From Impatiens glandulifera (lineage: Eukaryota > Streptophyta > Magnoliopsida > Ericales > Balsaminaceae): a DNA stretch of 64,000 bases. The notes below the pieces were generated by a model, which ran no database searches, had not been told where the DNA came from, and saw only the letters and a program-made list of their open reading frames with translations. Where the stretch lies: NCBI RefSeq assembly GCF_907164915.1, contig NC_061863.1, positions 28,367,258-28,431,257 of the forward strand, given 5' to 3'. Both the position numbers and the translations under genes were made by a program. Shown one piece after another: positions 45,530 through 56,783 of this stretch; position 1 is the first letter of the stretch, and every line of letters begins with the position of its first letter.

Positions 45530-47102
45530 CTTCAGATGGAACAAGAATCATCCACCAGAATTGATCCCGTATGATCAGACGTCAATTAATGGATGAAATA
45601 GCCAATTCTTCCTTTATTTCTCAAATTGAACCAAAGAAAATTGGTGAAGTAGTGGTTGATCCAGATTGGATTAATGCTATGCAGGAGGAGTTAAACCAAT
45701 TTGTGAGAAATAAAGTGTGACATCTAACTCCTAGACCGACTGATCAGTCAGTCATTGGAATAAGATGGGTCTTTAGAAACAAACTTAGTGAAGATGGTTT
45801 AGTTATTAGAAAAAAAGTCCGTTTAGTTACTCAAGGATACAGACATGAGGAAGATATCGACTTTGATGAGTATTTTGCACCTGTAGCAAGACTTGAGGTA
45901 ATTTGAATTTTCCTGAAGTATGCATCATTTAATAATTTTAATGTTTTTCAAATGGATGTGAAAAGTGCATTTTTAAATGGTAATTAAATGAAGATGTCTA
46001 TGTTGAACAACCACCTTATTTTGTAGATCATATTTTAGCAAATCATGTTTTCAAACTTGATAAAGCTTTATATGGTAATCATTATTTTGTTATTACAACT
46101 ATGGATAAAACATTGTTTAGATTCACTAAAGATTCTTACATTCTTCTTGTTCAAATACATGTTGATTATATTATATTTGGATCAACTAACCCCAAATTGT
46201 GTGAGAAATTTGCCAAGATGATGCAGGACAGATTTAAAATGAGCATGATGGGAGAATTAACTTTCTTCCTCGGTCTTCAAGTTCGTCAGATGGAGAAAGC
46301 AACCTTCATCAATCAGGCCAAATATACTAAAGAGTTACTGAAGATGTTCGGGATGGAGAACTTCTCTACTACAACTACTCCAATGAGCTCTTCTAGTAAG
46401 CTAGACAAAGATAATGGTGGTCAAAGTGTAGATGTCACAGCATATAGAGGTCTTATTAGGCCATTGCTCTATGTTACTACTAGTTGACCAGATATCCAAT
46501 TTGTTGTTGGTGTCTGTAGAAGATTCCAGGCTAATCCTAAACTTTCTCACTTCACTACTGCTAAACGCATTTTGAAATATTTGAAGGGAACTCAAAATGT
46601 GGGACTGTGGTATCCGAAGGATTCCAGATTCAATTTGACTAGTTTCTCTGATGCAGATTATGTAGGGTATAAAATTGATAGAAAGAACACAAGGGGAACT
46701 TTCCAGTTTCTTGGAGATCGTCTTATCTCATGGTTCAACAAGAAGTAGATGTTGGTTGCCACGTCTACAACTGAAGCAGAGTACCTTGTTGCTGACAGTT
46801 GTTGCTCTCAGCTCTTGTGGGTTCAACAACAGCTTAGGGACTATGGGATTGAGGCTGAAGAATCTCCAATTTTCTGCGACAACACTAGTTCTATCGCAAT
46901 ATCCTATAATACAGTTCTTCACTCTCGGACAAAGCACATCGAAATTAGATATCAATTCATCCTAGAGCATGTCAATCAGAAGCATGTTCGTCTTGAATAC
47001 ATCCCAACAGATCAACAAACTGCATACATCTTCACGAAGCCTCTACCCGAAGCTAAGTTTTCTCACTTTAGAAACATTTTAGGACTTGTTGATCTTGTTT
47101 GA
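45530..47102 (+). pseudogene. Element F: reverse transcriptase and RNase H (active-site mutated)
   Basis: RT blocks [15 protein letters not shown] and [11 protein letters not shown] (about 45763-45990) are followed by a deletion that removes the LKQAPRAWYD block after KALYG. The YVDD box reads HVDYIIFGST (about 46160), so a catalytic Asp and the Tyr are changed. RNase H follows: SDADYVGYKI, TEAEYLVADS and FCDNTSSIAI, with HSRTKHIEIRYQFI and IFTKPLPEAKFSHF at the end. The last 117-residue frame (46749-47102) is open. Confidence 0.87.
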
Positions 47103-47896
47103 TTTTATTATGTGCATAAACTGAGGGGGAATATTTTGTTCAAAACGTAATTGGACAGACAAGAAGATAGAGGTCTCAATACGTCCAATGGACTAGAAAT
47201 TTAAGAAGCATGACTACTTAGACGTACGTCTACTCAAGCAGTCTTTATCTTCTTTTGGGAACTCATGTCTTGGTTAATTAACCTGCACGATTAGACATTT
47301 TTAAGACAAGAGCAATTGGAAGCTCATGTCTAACCTGACAAACGTCTAGTACGTGTTATTTATGCGTAATTAGACGTCTATGTCTAATAGACGTTAGACG
47401 TTTATAAGACAAGCTTGATTACACATTAACGTCTAATAGACAGATTTCCCAATTAGAAGTGAAGAATGTGGAAAGTAGTTTAAATGTCTAACTACTTATG
47501 CAGTTAGCATTTTCATCTTCTGGCTATCGGGACAGCTGTCATCTGCAACTGTATCTGTCTATGTAATTTTTCCCGCCAAAAATAAACCAGTCACTTCTCA
47601 AATAGATTGAAGATATGTGTCTCTCAATTTTTCAAAAGTGATTACAATTTCTGATAACCTTCTTCTATTCGTCTAATATTAATTGTGTAGTTTCATGATT
47701 AATATTAATTGATAGCTGTGTCCCTTGGGAATAGGTTTTTGAAATTTTTGACGGTTGGTATAATCATTAAATATTAAATGTTACACGTTAGCTCTCTTGT
47801 ATTTAATGAATGGTGTTACTCAAATAGTTGAGTACTCATAAATCTCTAACTCTCTCTCTAGAATTCGAATAGCCAAAATCTTGTGTTCATCCTGCC
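47103..47896 (+). other. Leader between pol and ORF2 of element F
   Basis: About 800 bases without coding signal, collinear with 50618-51415 of G. Contains scattered TTAGACGT/GTCTAA motifs (47215-47450), the shared block GGGACAGCTGTC, GCCAAAAATAAACCAGTCA and GGGAATAGGTTTTTG, and a pyrimidine-rich stretch just before ORF2. Likely promoter and 5' leader of ORF2. Confidence 0.6.
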
Positions 47897-48500
47897 AAGA
47901 TGATTTATCTCTGCAAGTAGACTTCAAGTCCGTTTCAACTTTTATGTTTCCATAAATGGTTCAAATTTTGAATCATTGAAAGATTCTGGGCTAAAGAAGT
48001 TTCTTCGTCCTCACTGCATCTATCACGAACAAGCAGTTCATGAGTTCTTTGAAATCGTTGGCTTTTATCATAATAAGTACATTCGTGCAAATGTACTTGG
48101 GAAAAATATCTTCTTCACTGAAGAAACATTCGGCATTTTCTTTAGACTCCCAACCAAAGGAATCCATGAGTTTCCTTCTTCTTTAAATGAAATTATGTCT
48201 GAAATGATGCATGTCTTTTCAGATCAAATCTTCAATAATCTGGTTAGAATGATTTCCTCCTAAAAGAAGATCTTCGGTTATGACGTTCCACTTTGCGCAT
48301 TCCTTTATTATCTCCTTACTGAACCCCTTACTGAACCTGGTCATGGGTTTCATGCCAATTCCTCTAAAATCTTGAACAACCAGAAGGTTGTCGACTATGT
48401 TCTTCGGGTGGGTAGGCTCAGGTCGAAGAAACGAAAAAGGGATGTCTATAACTCAGCTCTAAACGAAAAAGAGTTAGCTGTAGATTCCCTTCCCAGATGA
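47897..48500 (+). pseudogene. Element F: ORF2 remnant with internal deletion
   Basis: LQVDFKSVSTFMF near 47911, then after a frame change NFESLKDSGLKKFLRPHC, VHEFFEIVGFYHNKY and FRLPTKGIHEFPSS, matching the first half of G ORF2. At about 48225 it jumps from HVFSDQ to FNNLVRMISS, so the middle block (LLNDI to the NW segment) is deleted. It continues with PLCAFLYYLL and VVDYVLRVGRLRSKKRKRD, a basic stretch shared with G ORF2 (VLKYVLRVGRIKLKRRN). Function unknown. Confidence 0.7.
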
Positions 48501-48689
48501 TGTTAAAAAGGGGGAAAGAAAGAGAAAAAGATTAGCCTTAAACTTAAGGGGAAGGAAGAATCTTTTGATGTTGATCTTTTTATGTTTTTGTTGTTCTTGA
48601 AAGGTGTTTTGTATTTTCTTTTGAAAAATATTCCTGATGTTTCAGAGTTAAGTTATGTTTTTTCTGATTATGGTATAACCGACGAACAG

Positions 48690-49123
48690 TCAATAAGACT
48701 CAATCGGAGTGTATTTGTGAAATATTCCAGTTAGTGAATATCCTTCTCACTATTTGAGAAGAAGGGTGACGTAGGAGACTTTGCTCCAAACATCCATAAA
48801 AATCTGTCTCGTGATCTTCATTTTGCATTACGGCTTACCTAATCTAACCAAACCGAAACATCATTCATTCAAACCGAACCGGTGTTCTCTCCACCTTAAT
48901 CGACTCCATCTAAATACCTTCCAAACCGAATCGTGTACGTTGCTTCAGATAGAAATAGACATTTCCGCACTTGAACTCGGTTCAAGAGTCTTTGACAATC
49001 TGTGTAGTGTTAAGAGCAGTTCTAATCTTTAATCGGATTAGTTCCAATTGTTTTTGTCGTGTTGTGTAAGCGATCTACCTTTAGTCGGACCCCGGTCCCC
49101 TATCGGCAATCCCGATCCTAACA
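48690..49123 (+). mobile_element. LTR fragment of the element A type inside F
   Basis: Contains the shared block AGAAGAAGGGTGACGTAGGA, then AACCGAACCGG-rich sequence, CGCACTTGAACTCGGTTCAAG and the end CCGATCCTAACA, matching the element A LTR remnant read on the minus strand. It is fused directly to the minisatellite of the F 3' LTR at 49124, with no primer-binding site. Confidence 0.65.
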
Positions 49124-50617
49124 TAGTTAGACGTGCAGTCTAATAAATACGTAGTTGGATATGCAGTCTAAAAGGCATAGTTAGACAGCAGTCTAACGAA
49201 TGTGTAGTTAGACGCACATTCTAATAGATACGTAGTTAGACGTGCAGTCTAACAGATACGTAGTTAGACGTGTAGTCTAACAGGCGTAGTTAGATGTGCA
49301 GTCTAACAGATGCGTAGTTAGACGTGCAATCTAACAGATACGTAGTTAGACGTGAAGTCTAACAGGAGTAGTTAGACGCGTAGTGTAACAGGAGCTGTTA
49401 GACGTGCAGTCTAACAGGCGAGAGTTAGACGTGTAGTCTAATTCTTTCAGATTAGTCTGAAGAGAAGCGTAGTTAGACGTGCCTTCTCACAGATGAGAAG
49501 TAGACGTGTCGTCTAATAAATGAGAGTTAGACATGCAGTTTAACTCCTTCAGATTAGTCTGAAGGGAAACGTAGTTAGACATGTCATCTAACAGATGAGA
49601 GTTAGACGTGTAGTCTAACTCCTTCAGATTAGTCTGAAGGGAAACGTAGTTAGACGTGTAGTCTAATCCCATTAAACCAGGTGGTCTAATGGATCCTGCT
49701 ATTAGACGGGGTGTCTAACTTCATTAGATTTGTTAGTCTAAGTGAAAAACGTCTAATGCCATGCTTAAGTAGTTGCTCGAAACTAGTATCCGTCTACCCA
49801 CGATCAACTGGCTGTATGCTACTCCTGCTCCACTATTCCGTGCAGATCAGTACGACAACCAGTTGAAACCAATTAACTAATGCCACGTAAGCAAACATTC
49901 TTCCCACTACTTATTTCTTGTAGGACAATTCTAGAAGAATATTTGGCGTACTACCAGATGGTACGGCCACGATCCTGGTGCTCAGAGTTTGCTGCACCTG
50001 TGTACTATGGAGGCTTTCTAATAGGTTTTCGCCACGTGTCATTATAGAAGACTCAACCTTTGGTTCCAGATCTCTATTTAAAGACCTTCAAGGACAACGG
50101 ACGAACCACGAGAATTTGAGTGAACAAGTCAGACACATACGCAAACATACAAGCTGAACTTACAATCTCACGAATTGCTTTCTTGCATTAGTGTGTGTAC
50201 ATCAAGAGAGAGTTAGAATCAAAGTACTGACTAGCTGAGTGATATTCTTCAATATATTGTAAGTTGTACAAAGTATGTTCTGTTCAACAGTGAGCTAGCT
50301 ATGCAACTGTATTTGATTCTAAGAAAAGTATAGTGAATCCTTCCGGTGGTTGAAAGACGGGGTAACGTAGGAGAGATTGATCCAAACATCCATAAACAAA
50401 CTGCTGTGTTATTTACATTCTATCATCTTCTCCTTCTTTGGTTCTTTAGCTTCAAACATGAGCAAACGTTTCCGCACTTGAATCGTTCAAGAGTTTGAAA
50501 GGGTTTGTGAAGAATAGAAAGTGATTTAAATTCCTAATAGGATTTCTATCAAATCGTTTATCGAAGCCGTCATCAATAGGTAGACCCTTGTTTCTATTGG
50601 TGTCGCCGATCCTATCA
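49124..50617 (+). mobile_element. 3' LTR of element F (U3 start missing)
   Basis: Begins inside the palindromic minisatellite (49124-49740) and is otherwise collinear with 40605-42743 up to CCGATCCTATCA at 50617. Perfect stem-loops CCTTCAGATTAGTCTGAAGG occur at 49546-49565 and 49621-49640. The array is much shorter than in the 5' LTR. Confidence 0.85.
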
Positions 50618-51415
50618 CGGTCTAATAGATTAGTCGTTTAAAGTATATACCTACTTAGACGTATATTTGATTAAGCAGGTTATGCTTCCAGGTTGGATAA
50701 TTGTCTTGGTTTATAACCTACACAGATTAGACGCCTAAGTCTAATAGACGTTTAGACATCTGTAAGACAAGTGCGATTATACGCTCACGTCTAACAAGAC
50801 ACTAACACGTGGTGTTTAAGCGTAATTAGACGTCGACATCTAATAAACGTCTAGTCGTCTGTAAGACAAGCGTGATTAAACGCCCGCGTCTAATAGACTC
50901 TTGCGTCAAATAGACTCCTGCGTCTAATAGACGCCTATCCATCTTAGATGCAATGAATGTGGACAATAAGTTAAACGTCTAACTATGTGTGTCCTTAGAC
51001 TTTTTATGTTCAGTCGAATGGGACAGCTGTCCACTACTACATTATTTGTCTATGTACTATTTTCGCCAAAAATTGAACAGTCATTTCTCCAATAACTTGA
51101 AGAAACGTGTCTCTCAATGTTAAAAGAATGACTAAAACTTTTGATATCCCTCTACTTCACGCTTTACATTAATTACAGAATTTCATGAATATATTATGCT
51201 GCTTATTTTAATTGATGAGTCTCTTAGGAATAGGTTTCTACGTTTTTGACGGTTCATCTACTCATTGATTTTAATAGTCATTCGTTAGTCTATTTCTATA
51301 AAAGAAACGGTCATATTCAAAGGGATCGAATATCTCTCTTATGAATCCTCGAATTCTCTCTTTAAGAAATCTTTTTGTGTCTCTTAGCATCTTAAATCCC
51401 TAATAACTCATCGAA
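50618..51415 (+). other. Leader between pol and ORF2 of element G
   Basis: Collinear with 47150-47896. Has dispersed palindromic TTAGACG and GTCTAATAGACG motifs (50640-50945) and GGGACAGCTGTCC. A TATA-like TCTATAAAAG lies at 51295-51304, about 115 bases before the ORF2 start. Confidence 0.6.
51295..51304 (+). promoter_or_regulatory. TATA-like box upstream of element G ORF2
   Basis: TCTATAAAAG, about 115 bases upstream of ATG 51416, in the leader that separates pol from ORF2. Sequence prediction only. Confidence 0.45.
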
Positions 51416-52180
51416 ATGGGATACCTTGCTCCATCTACTCTTCAGGTAGACTTGAATTACGTATCCACCTTGATCATTACTAAAATGGTCACAATGTTCG
51501 AATCACTTAAAGCTTCAGGCCTTGAAAATTTTCTTAGGGCTCCTGTCATTATTCACGAACCTGAGGTTCGTGAATTCTTTATGTTTGGTGGTATATATGA
51601 TAACAGGCTTGTCGTAGAAAAGATTTTTGATGATTATGCATGCTACTGTGATGAATCCTTTGTTCGTTTTTTTAATCTTCCAACAAAGGGGTTGTCTGAG
51701 TTCCCCACATCTTCCGATGAAGTCTTATCTAAGATGAGGCTTGCCTTCTCAAATACAACTCTTGATGGGAATCTCATTCCTTTCGAAACTCATGGACCAA
51801 AATCCGCTCTAAAAGTTGATTTAACCTGCTCAACGATATCATTTCCAAGTCCATCATGGCCAAGGGCTTCTCCAACTCATACTCGAAGACGGTCTTCGAG
51901 ATTATGATTACTATCACAAAGGGGACAACAATCAACTAGTCGAAAATCATCTTCAAAAACTTGGTGGAAATGATTTCTCCTGAAAGGAGGCCACCTGGGT
52001 ATTCCCCGTTCAGCATGCTAATTCCTACTCTCCTCTCAAGTGTTGGGGAACATGAGGTCCTCATTAAGTCCTCAAGAGTCTTGAACTACCAAAGAGTTCT
52101 CAAATACGTTCTTCGGGTGGGAAGGATTAAGCTCAAAAGAAGAAATTGGGAGATCCTTTTGGCCGAAAGAGATCATTAGG
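51416..52180 (+). pseudogene. Element G: ORF2
   Basis: ATG 51416 opens MGYLAPSTLQVDLNYVS. Blocks: MFESLKASGLENFLRAP, VREFFMFGGIYDNRL and FFNLPTKGLSEFPTS. A frameshift at about 51830 moves the second half to another frame: LLNDIISKSIMAKGFSN, then ITKGTTIN and NLVEMISPERRP with a stop between, then SMLIPTLLSS and KYVLRVGRIKLKRRNW, a basic C-terminal stretch. The order and blocks match the ORF2s of A and D, including the LLNDI and NW-type segments. The Gly/Arg-rich and coiled-coil parts seen in D are not present, so this copy is shorter. Confidence 0.72.
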
Positions 52181-52444
52181 AATCTATCACTCCCAATGAT
52201 GTTAAAAATGGGGAAAAGATATGGCCTTAGGGCTAGGGGGAATTAAGGGTAGAAAGGGATAGAAAAAAGACCTAATCTTTTTTGTTGTTTTTGGGAAATT
52301 TTCGGTTATGTTATTCATCTCCTCCAGATCTTTTGAAAGTATGAATATATGATCTTTTGCTAATTGTTGTTTTGCTGTTTTTCGATTGTGTCTATTTGTC
52401 TTAATCTTTTAACTAAGTTTTAACATCATCAAAAAGGGGGAAAT

Positions 52445-53930
52445 TGTTGTGTCAAATTATTTTGACTAAAATAATTAAGAGAATAAGCATATTCTATGCC
52501 AACCTTATTTTGATGGTTTGTAATGAAAACATAGTTATGAATAAAATTAAGTTGTCTATTTGGTTTTATACAGGTGCATTAGACTATGCTAACTTAAACG
52601 TGGTTTAAGTAGACTAATTATACGAAGTTAGATGTTTACATCTAACTCCATTAGACGTGGTAGTCTAATGAGATGCGAAGTTAGACGTAGTAGTCTAACT
52701 CCATTAGACGTGGTAGTCTAATAGGATGTGAAGTTAGACGTTGCAGTCTAGCTCCATTAGACGTGGTAGTCTAATGGGATGCGAAGTTAGACGTTGTAGT
52801 CTAACTCCATTAGATGTGGTAGTGGGATTCGAAGTTAGACGTTGTAGTCTAACTCCATTAGACTTAGTCTAATGGATGTGTAGTTAGACGTTGACGTCCA
52901 ACTCCATTAGACTGGGTAGTATAATGGGAAATGTAGTAAGACGTGGACCTCTAACTCCATTATACTTAATAGTCTAATGTGATACGTAGTTAGACGATGT
53001 GGTCTAACTCCATTAGACTTGGTAGTCTAATGGAATACGTAGTTAGACGAGTACGTCTGACTCCATTAGACTTAGTGGTCTAATGAAACACATATTTAGA
53101 CGAGGACGTCTAACTCCCTTAGACTTGGTATAATGGAGCACATCTAATGTCTTGCTTTGGCAGCTGTCTGAAGTTAGCATACGTCTAACCCCGATCAACT
53201 AGCTCTCTACTACTCCTACTCCACATACTTCTGGGTAGTCTGACAAGCCATTTAATTGTATCCAATGAACGAATGCAACGTTCGTAAATGTCCTTCCAAT
53301 GGTTTCTCTAGTGCAAGACAATATTAGACGGATACTCGGCGCACTACCAGTTCGGTACGGCCTCAATCCCTTTGCTCAGAGTCTGCAGATTTCTAGTACT
53401 ATGGGAGGCCTTCCAATGGACACATACCACGTGTCCATGAAGAAGATTAGATCGTTGGTGTCCTTCTACTACAAATATATGCTCAAGGACAACGGACGAA
53501 TCACCTTACTAGTTTACTAAATTCACAATCTTACTCTTGCACTTACTAATTTATTACATTCCTAAAGTTCGAAAGAGAAACAATCAATTACTGTCTAGCT
53601 GTGAGAATATTGTTGAGAATATTGTAAGTTGAACAGAGGTTGTTCTGTTCAATAGAGAGTTAACTAGCTCAGTAAACTGTATTTAATTCAAAGTATTTAA
53701 TGAATATCCTTCCGGTTGTGGAAAAAGGGGTAGCGTAAGAGAGTTTTCTCCGGACATCCATAAACAACTCTCTGTGTTCTTTACATCCGCACTTGAAATC
53801 GTTTCAAGAGATCGAAGAATTTGTGAAGAATAGAAACAAATATTATTTCCTCACAAGATTACTATTGAATCGTTTATCCTAAGTTGTTATTAATAGTGAG
53901 ACTTTAGTCTCAATTGTTAGCACAGATCTA
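52445..53930 (+). mobile_element. 3' LTR of element G
   Basis: Preceded by the polypurine tract AAAAAGGGGGAAAT (52431-52444). Starts TGTTGTGTCAAATT and matches the 5' LTR through the minisatellite (52590-53150) and the unique half to CAATTGTTAGCACA. The exact end (53922-53931) is uncertain because the terminal bases have diverged. Confidence 0.8.
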
Positions 53931-53939
53931 TTTATTTAA

Positions 53940-54640
53940 AAAAAACATTTTTTTATTTTAGTTTATGATTTAATTAATACGATGAAATTTGGATTAAATT
54001 CAAGGCTTTATTTGAATCTGGTTATTCTCAAAAATTATTTTTGATTTTGATGTATTTAAAAATGAGTTATTTCGGTAAAAAGGTCTGAACTAGTTTGATA
54101 TTGAGTTATTTGGGTTTTAGAAAGAAAAAAACATCTTAATCATATTATATTAGGTATATTTTCGATCATTAAATTATTAAATTCATTTAATTTAAAATAT
54201 TAAATATATATTTTTTAATTTTATACATTTTAAATATAAAAAATCATTTTAATAAAGATATTTAGTTAATTTAGTTTATGATTTGAATAATACGAATTCC
54301 GATAAATTCAATGCTTTTATCTGAAATCTGGTTATTTTAAAATTTTATTTTTGGTTTTGAGGTATTTAAAAATCAGTTATTTTGGTAAAAGGGACCGAGT
54401 TAGTTTGATATTGAGTTTTAGAAAGAAAAAAGCATCTAAATCATACTATATGGTGTATATTCTCATTCATCAAATTACTTAATTTATTTTAAATAATAAA
54501 TATTTTTTTTTATTTTATAAATTTGAAATATAAGCTATAATTTTAATAATTTAATCTAAATGATAATAAAAAAACCCACATTTTTATTGAATAAAATTTG
54601 ATTTCATACCTTTCAAAAAATTCTACAACAATATCAAGCT
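53940..54640. repeat. Repeat family R: internal tandem duplication (~300 bp)
   Basis: 53955-54240 and 54258-54540 are direct copies (TTTAGTTTATGATTT, ATCTGGTTATT, GGTATTTAAAAATCAGTTATTT-type blocks, TAGTTTGATATTGAGTT). Both also match 22030-22330. Confidence 0.7.
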
Positions 54641-55720
54641 TATCCTTGACACTTTCTTTTCCAAGGTCGAATCTCGTATAGATAGTATTCCCTAACAATC
54701 TCTATCAAGTCGAGATAGATTATCAAGTCGAGATAGATTATTAATTAGTATTGTCTACTATTTTGGTAGGATACAAGTATTCGGTTATAAGTATCTTCGT
54801 CTAATGGGTTGAATCTTATAATTAAAATAATTTTGATTAGTAACAATTTTTTTTGTGTCTAAAATAATAATTGTTTTGTTCAATTTATTTGTAATTTTAT
54901 ATTTTTGTATGAATAAAAAATGTTAGCATGACCTACACAAAAATGACATTACTTCAACATATGAGAATCGAACAAAAACATATCAATTCAGATATATTAT
55001 ATAAAATAAAATATTGAATTTTTGTTTTAAATAAATTTATATATAACTATTCAATTTTGTTTAAAGTGATTAAATATTATTTAAAGTATATAAATAGCAT
55101 AAAATATTAAAAAGCTATTTAAAATATTAAATTTCTGATAGGGACAAAGTATTAAAAAGCTAGTTATAACAATCCTCTTAAAAATTTTAAAGTATATAAA
55201 GAGCTTAAAATATTATTTAAATAACTTCTAACAACTTTTTTAAATAAAGAAATACAGTGTTTAGCTGTATTTTAATTCAAACTTACGAATTGTTTGTTTA
55301 AGTTATTTGAAAATAATTTGTAATTTGTTTGATCTTGAACTATTTATGGTTTGATTTATTTTAATAGAATAATTTAAATCTATAAATTTTATTTTAAAAC
55401 ATTATCATAAAAGATAAGAAATATGACTTCCTCATCTAAAATACTTAAATGTTAATAAAATTATGACTATAATCATTCATTTTAATAATTTAAGTAAAAT
55501 GATTTAAATTTAATTTAAATTTAAAATGTAATTAAAAAATTATGAAAAATATATTTTAGTTAATAACTTAAATATTAAGTTTATTATTTTAATGAAATTA
55601 AAACAAAAATCTTTAACTATTGATTAACATCATCATCTACATGATATGACAACTTGGATTCTTACTGTTTTTCTCCATATAAATAAATAATTAAAAAGTA
55701 AAAATAAAAATAATTTAAAA
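54641..55720. other. AT-rich non-coding DNA
   Basis: No coding signal. A short direct duplication ATCAAGTCGAGATAGATTA occurs at 54704 and 54722. Confidence 0.6.
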
Positions 55721-55724
55721 AATA

Positions 55725-55736
55725 TATGTATATATA
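55725..55736 (+). promoter_or_regulatory. TATA-like box of the CIP1-like gene
   Basis: TGTATATATAGAG lies about 70 bases upstream of the pyrimidine-rich TTTCTCTCCTCTCCTCTTGG, a typical plant 5' UTR start. Inferred. Confidence 0.45.
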
Positions 55737-55802
55737 GAGTTAGTTATTTACTTACTTACATATCATATTTTAGATTTCTCTCCTCTCCTCTTGGTCATCT
55801 AT

Positions 55803-56659
55803 ATGAAGTTTTCAATTCGCAATTTACAGGTATGCATGAGATTTCTACTTTTTAAGTTATTTTCATTACTTGAATGAAGAATTAAATGTATGAAAAAAGA
55901 CGATTTTGAAAATAATTTAAATATCAATTTTATTCTGAAAGTATTGAAAACTAATGTTTATTTTGGATATAAAAGAAATAGAGATTAATGATTCTTGTTA
56001 CATGTTTAAATGTTGAAGAAATGCTAATACATAGTTTTCAATTAAATAGATTTTTAGGTTTTTCTTCTCAATTTTACTCTGTTGTTGATTTGTTATGTTC
56101 TTACATGAATAGATATTTATTTTTGTTTATAAATGAACTAATTAAGTGAATTCAGTGTTAATTTCTGAAACCATACTTGTTTTATCTGTAATTGATTTTT
56201 CTCAAAGTTCTCATGTGCTTTAATTATATTGATCCTTTATTGCTTATCATAATGTGAATTTTTTATTAAATCCAAATGGAGACCTGCATTGATTCTGTTT
56301 TACTTTATTTGAAAATTGATCTTAATGAAACTAACAAAGCAATATGATTTGATATATTAGTTACATTATGCTATTTCATTCCATAAGGGTGTTTAAGTTC
56401 CATTATTCATAGCTTCTCAATTCTAATCATTATTATGTCTTTTTCAAAATAGTTCAAGAACTTTATATCAAAAAGGTTTTGAATGCGAGGTGGAAAATTA
56501 AAAAAAAAATGGAAAGACAATAACTATGGAATGGATCAATTTAATGGGGTATCTTTATGTTTGAATTCATATGCTTATTTTCAGCTAATTTCTTTAGTGT
56601 TTTGTTATACATATGTCTTTTCTTGTGCTAATTTTTATATCTCTTTGTTGCAGAAATAG
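55803..56659 (+). other. 5' UTR intron (55830-56653) and a possible uORF across it
   Basis: A 5' splice site ACAG/GTATGC at 55829/55830 and a 3' site TTTGTTGCAG ending at 56653 define an 824-base intron in the 5' UTR. After splicing, ATG 55803 would start a 10-codon upstream ORF (MKFSIRNLQK) whose last codon and stop come from the second exon. Predicted from splice consensus only. Confidence 0.5.
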
Positions 56660-56783
56660 AAAAATAAAATTACAGACATTTTTTAAAGCTCATTAAGTAG
56701 ATTACAAGAATTCAGGTGAAGAATCCTTACAAAACACTACCATACGATTGAGTTTGCTTTAAGATAAGAATCATCTAAAGAAA

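Larger units (their letters stand above)
40605..50617 (+). mobile_element. Copia retrotransposon F, inserted between pol and ORF2 of G
   Basis: LTRs 40605-42743 and 49124-50617; primer-binding site 42744; gag-pol 42800-47102; leader; ORF2 remnant 47897-48500. The 5-base target duplication CGGTC is at 40600-40604 and 50618-50622. Removing F rejoins GTCTCAATCGGTC to TAATAGATTAG of G, matching the continuous order in F itself (GTCTCAATACGTCC...). F therefore inserted after G. All genes are degenerate. Its 3' LTR lacks the U3 start and is joined to an element-A-type LTR fragment. Confidence 0.88.
27675..53930 (+). mobile_element. Outer copia retrotransposon G, interrupted by elements D and F
   Basis: Matching LTRs at 27675-29269 and 52445-53930 share the start TGTTGKGTMAAATT, TTGACTAAAATAATTAAGAGAAT and TTCTATGCCAACCTTATTTTGATG. 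Between them, after removal of two insertions, lies one collinear element: gag start 29320-29502, gag rest 36372-37384, protease to RNase H 37442-40542, then leader 50623-51415 and ORF2 51416-52180. The inferred length without insertions is about 9.4 kb. The R-family repeat lies on both sides, suggesting a single original insertion into R. A clear 5-base target duplication was not found at the outer ends. Confidence 0.8.
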
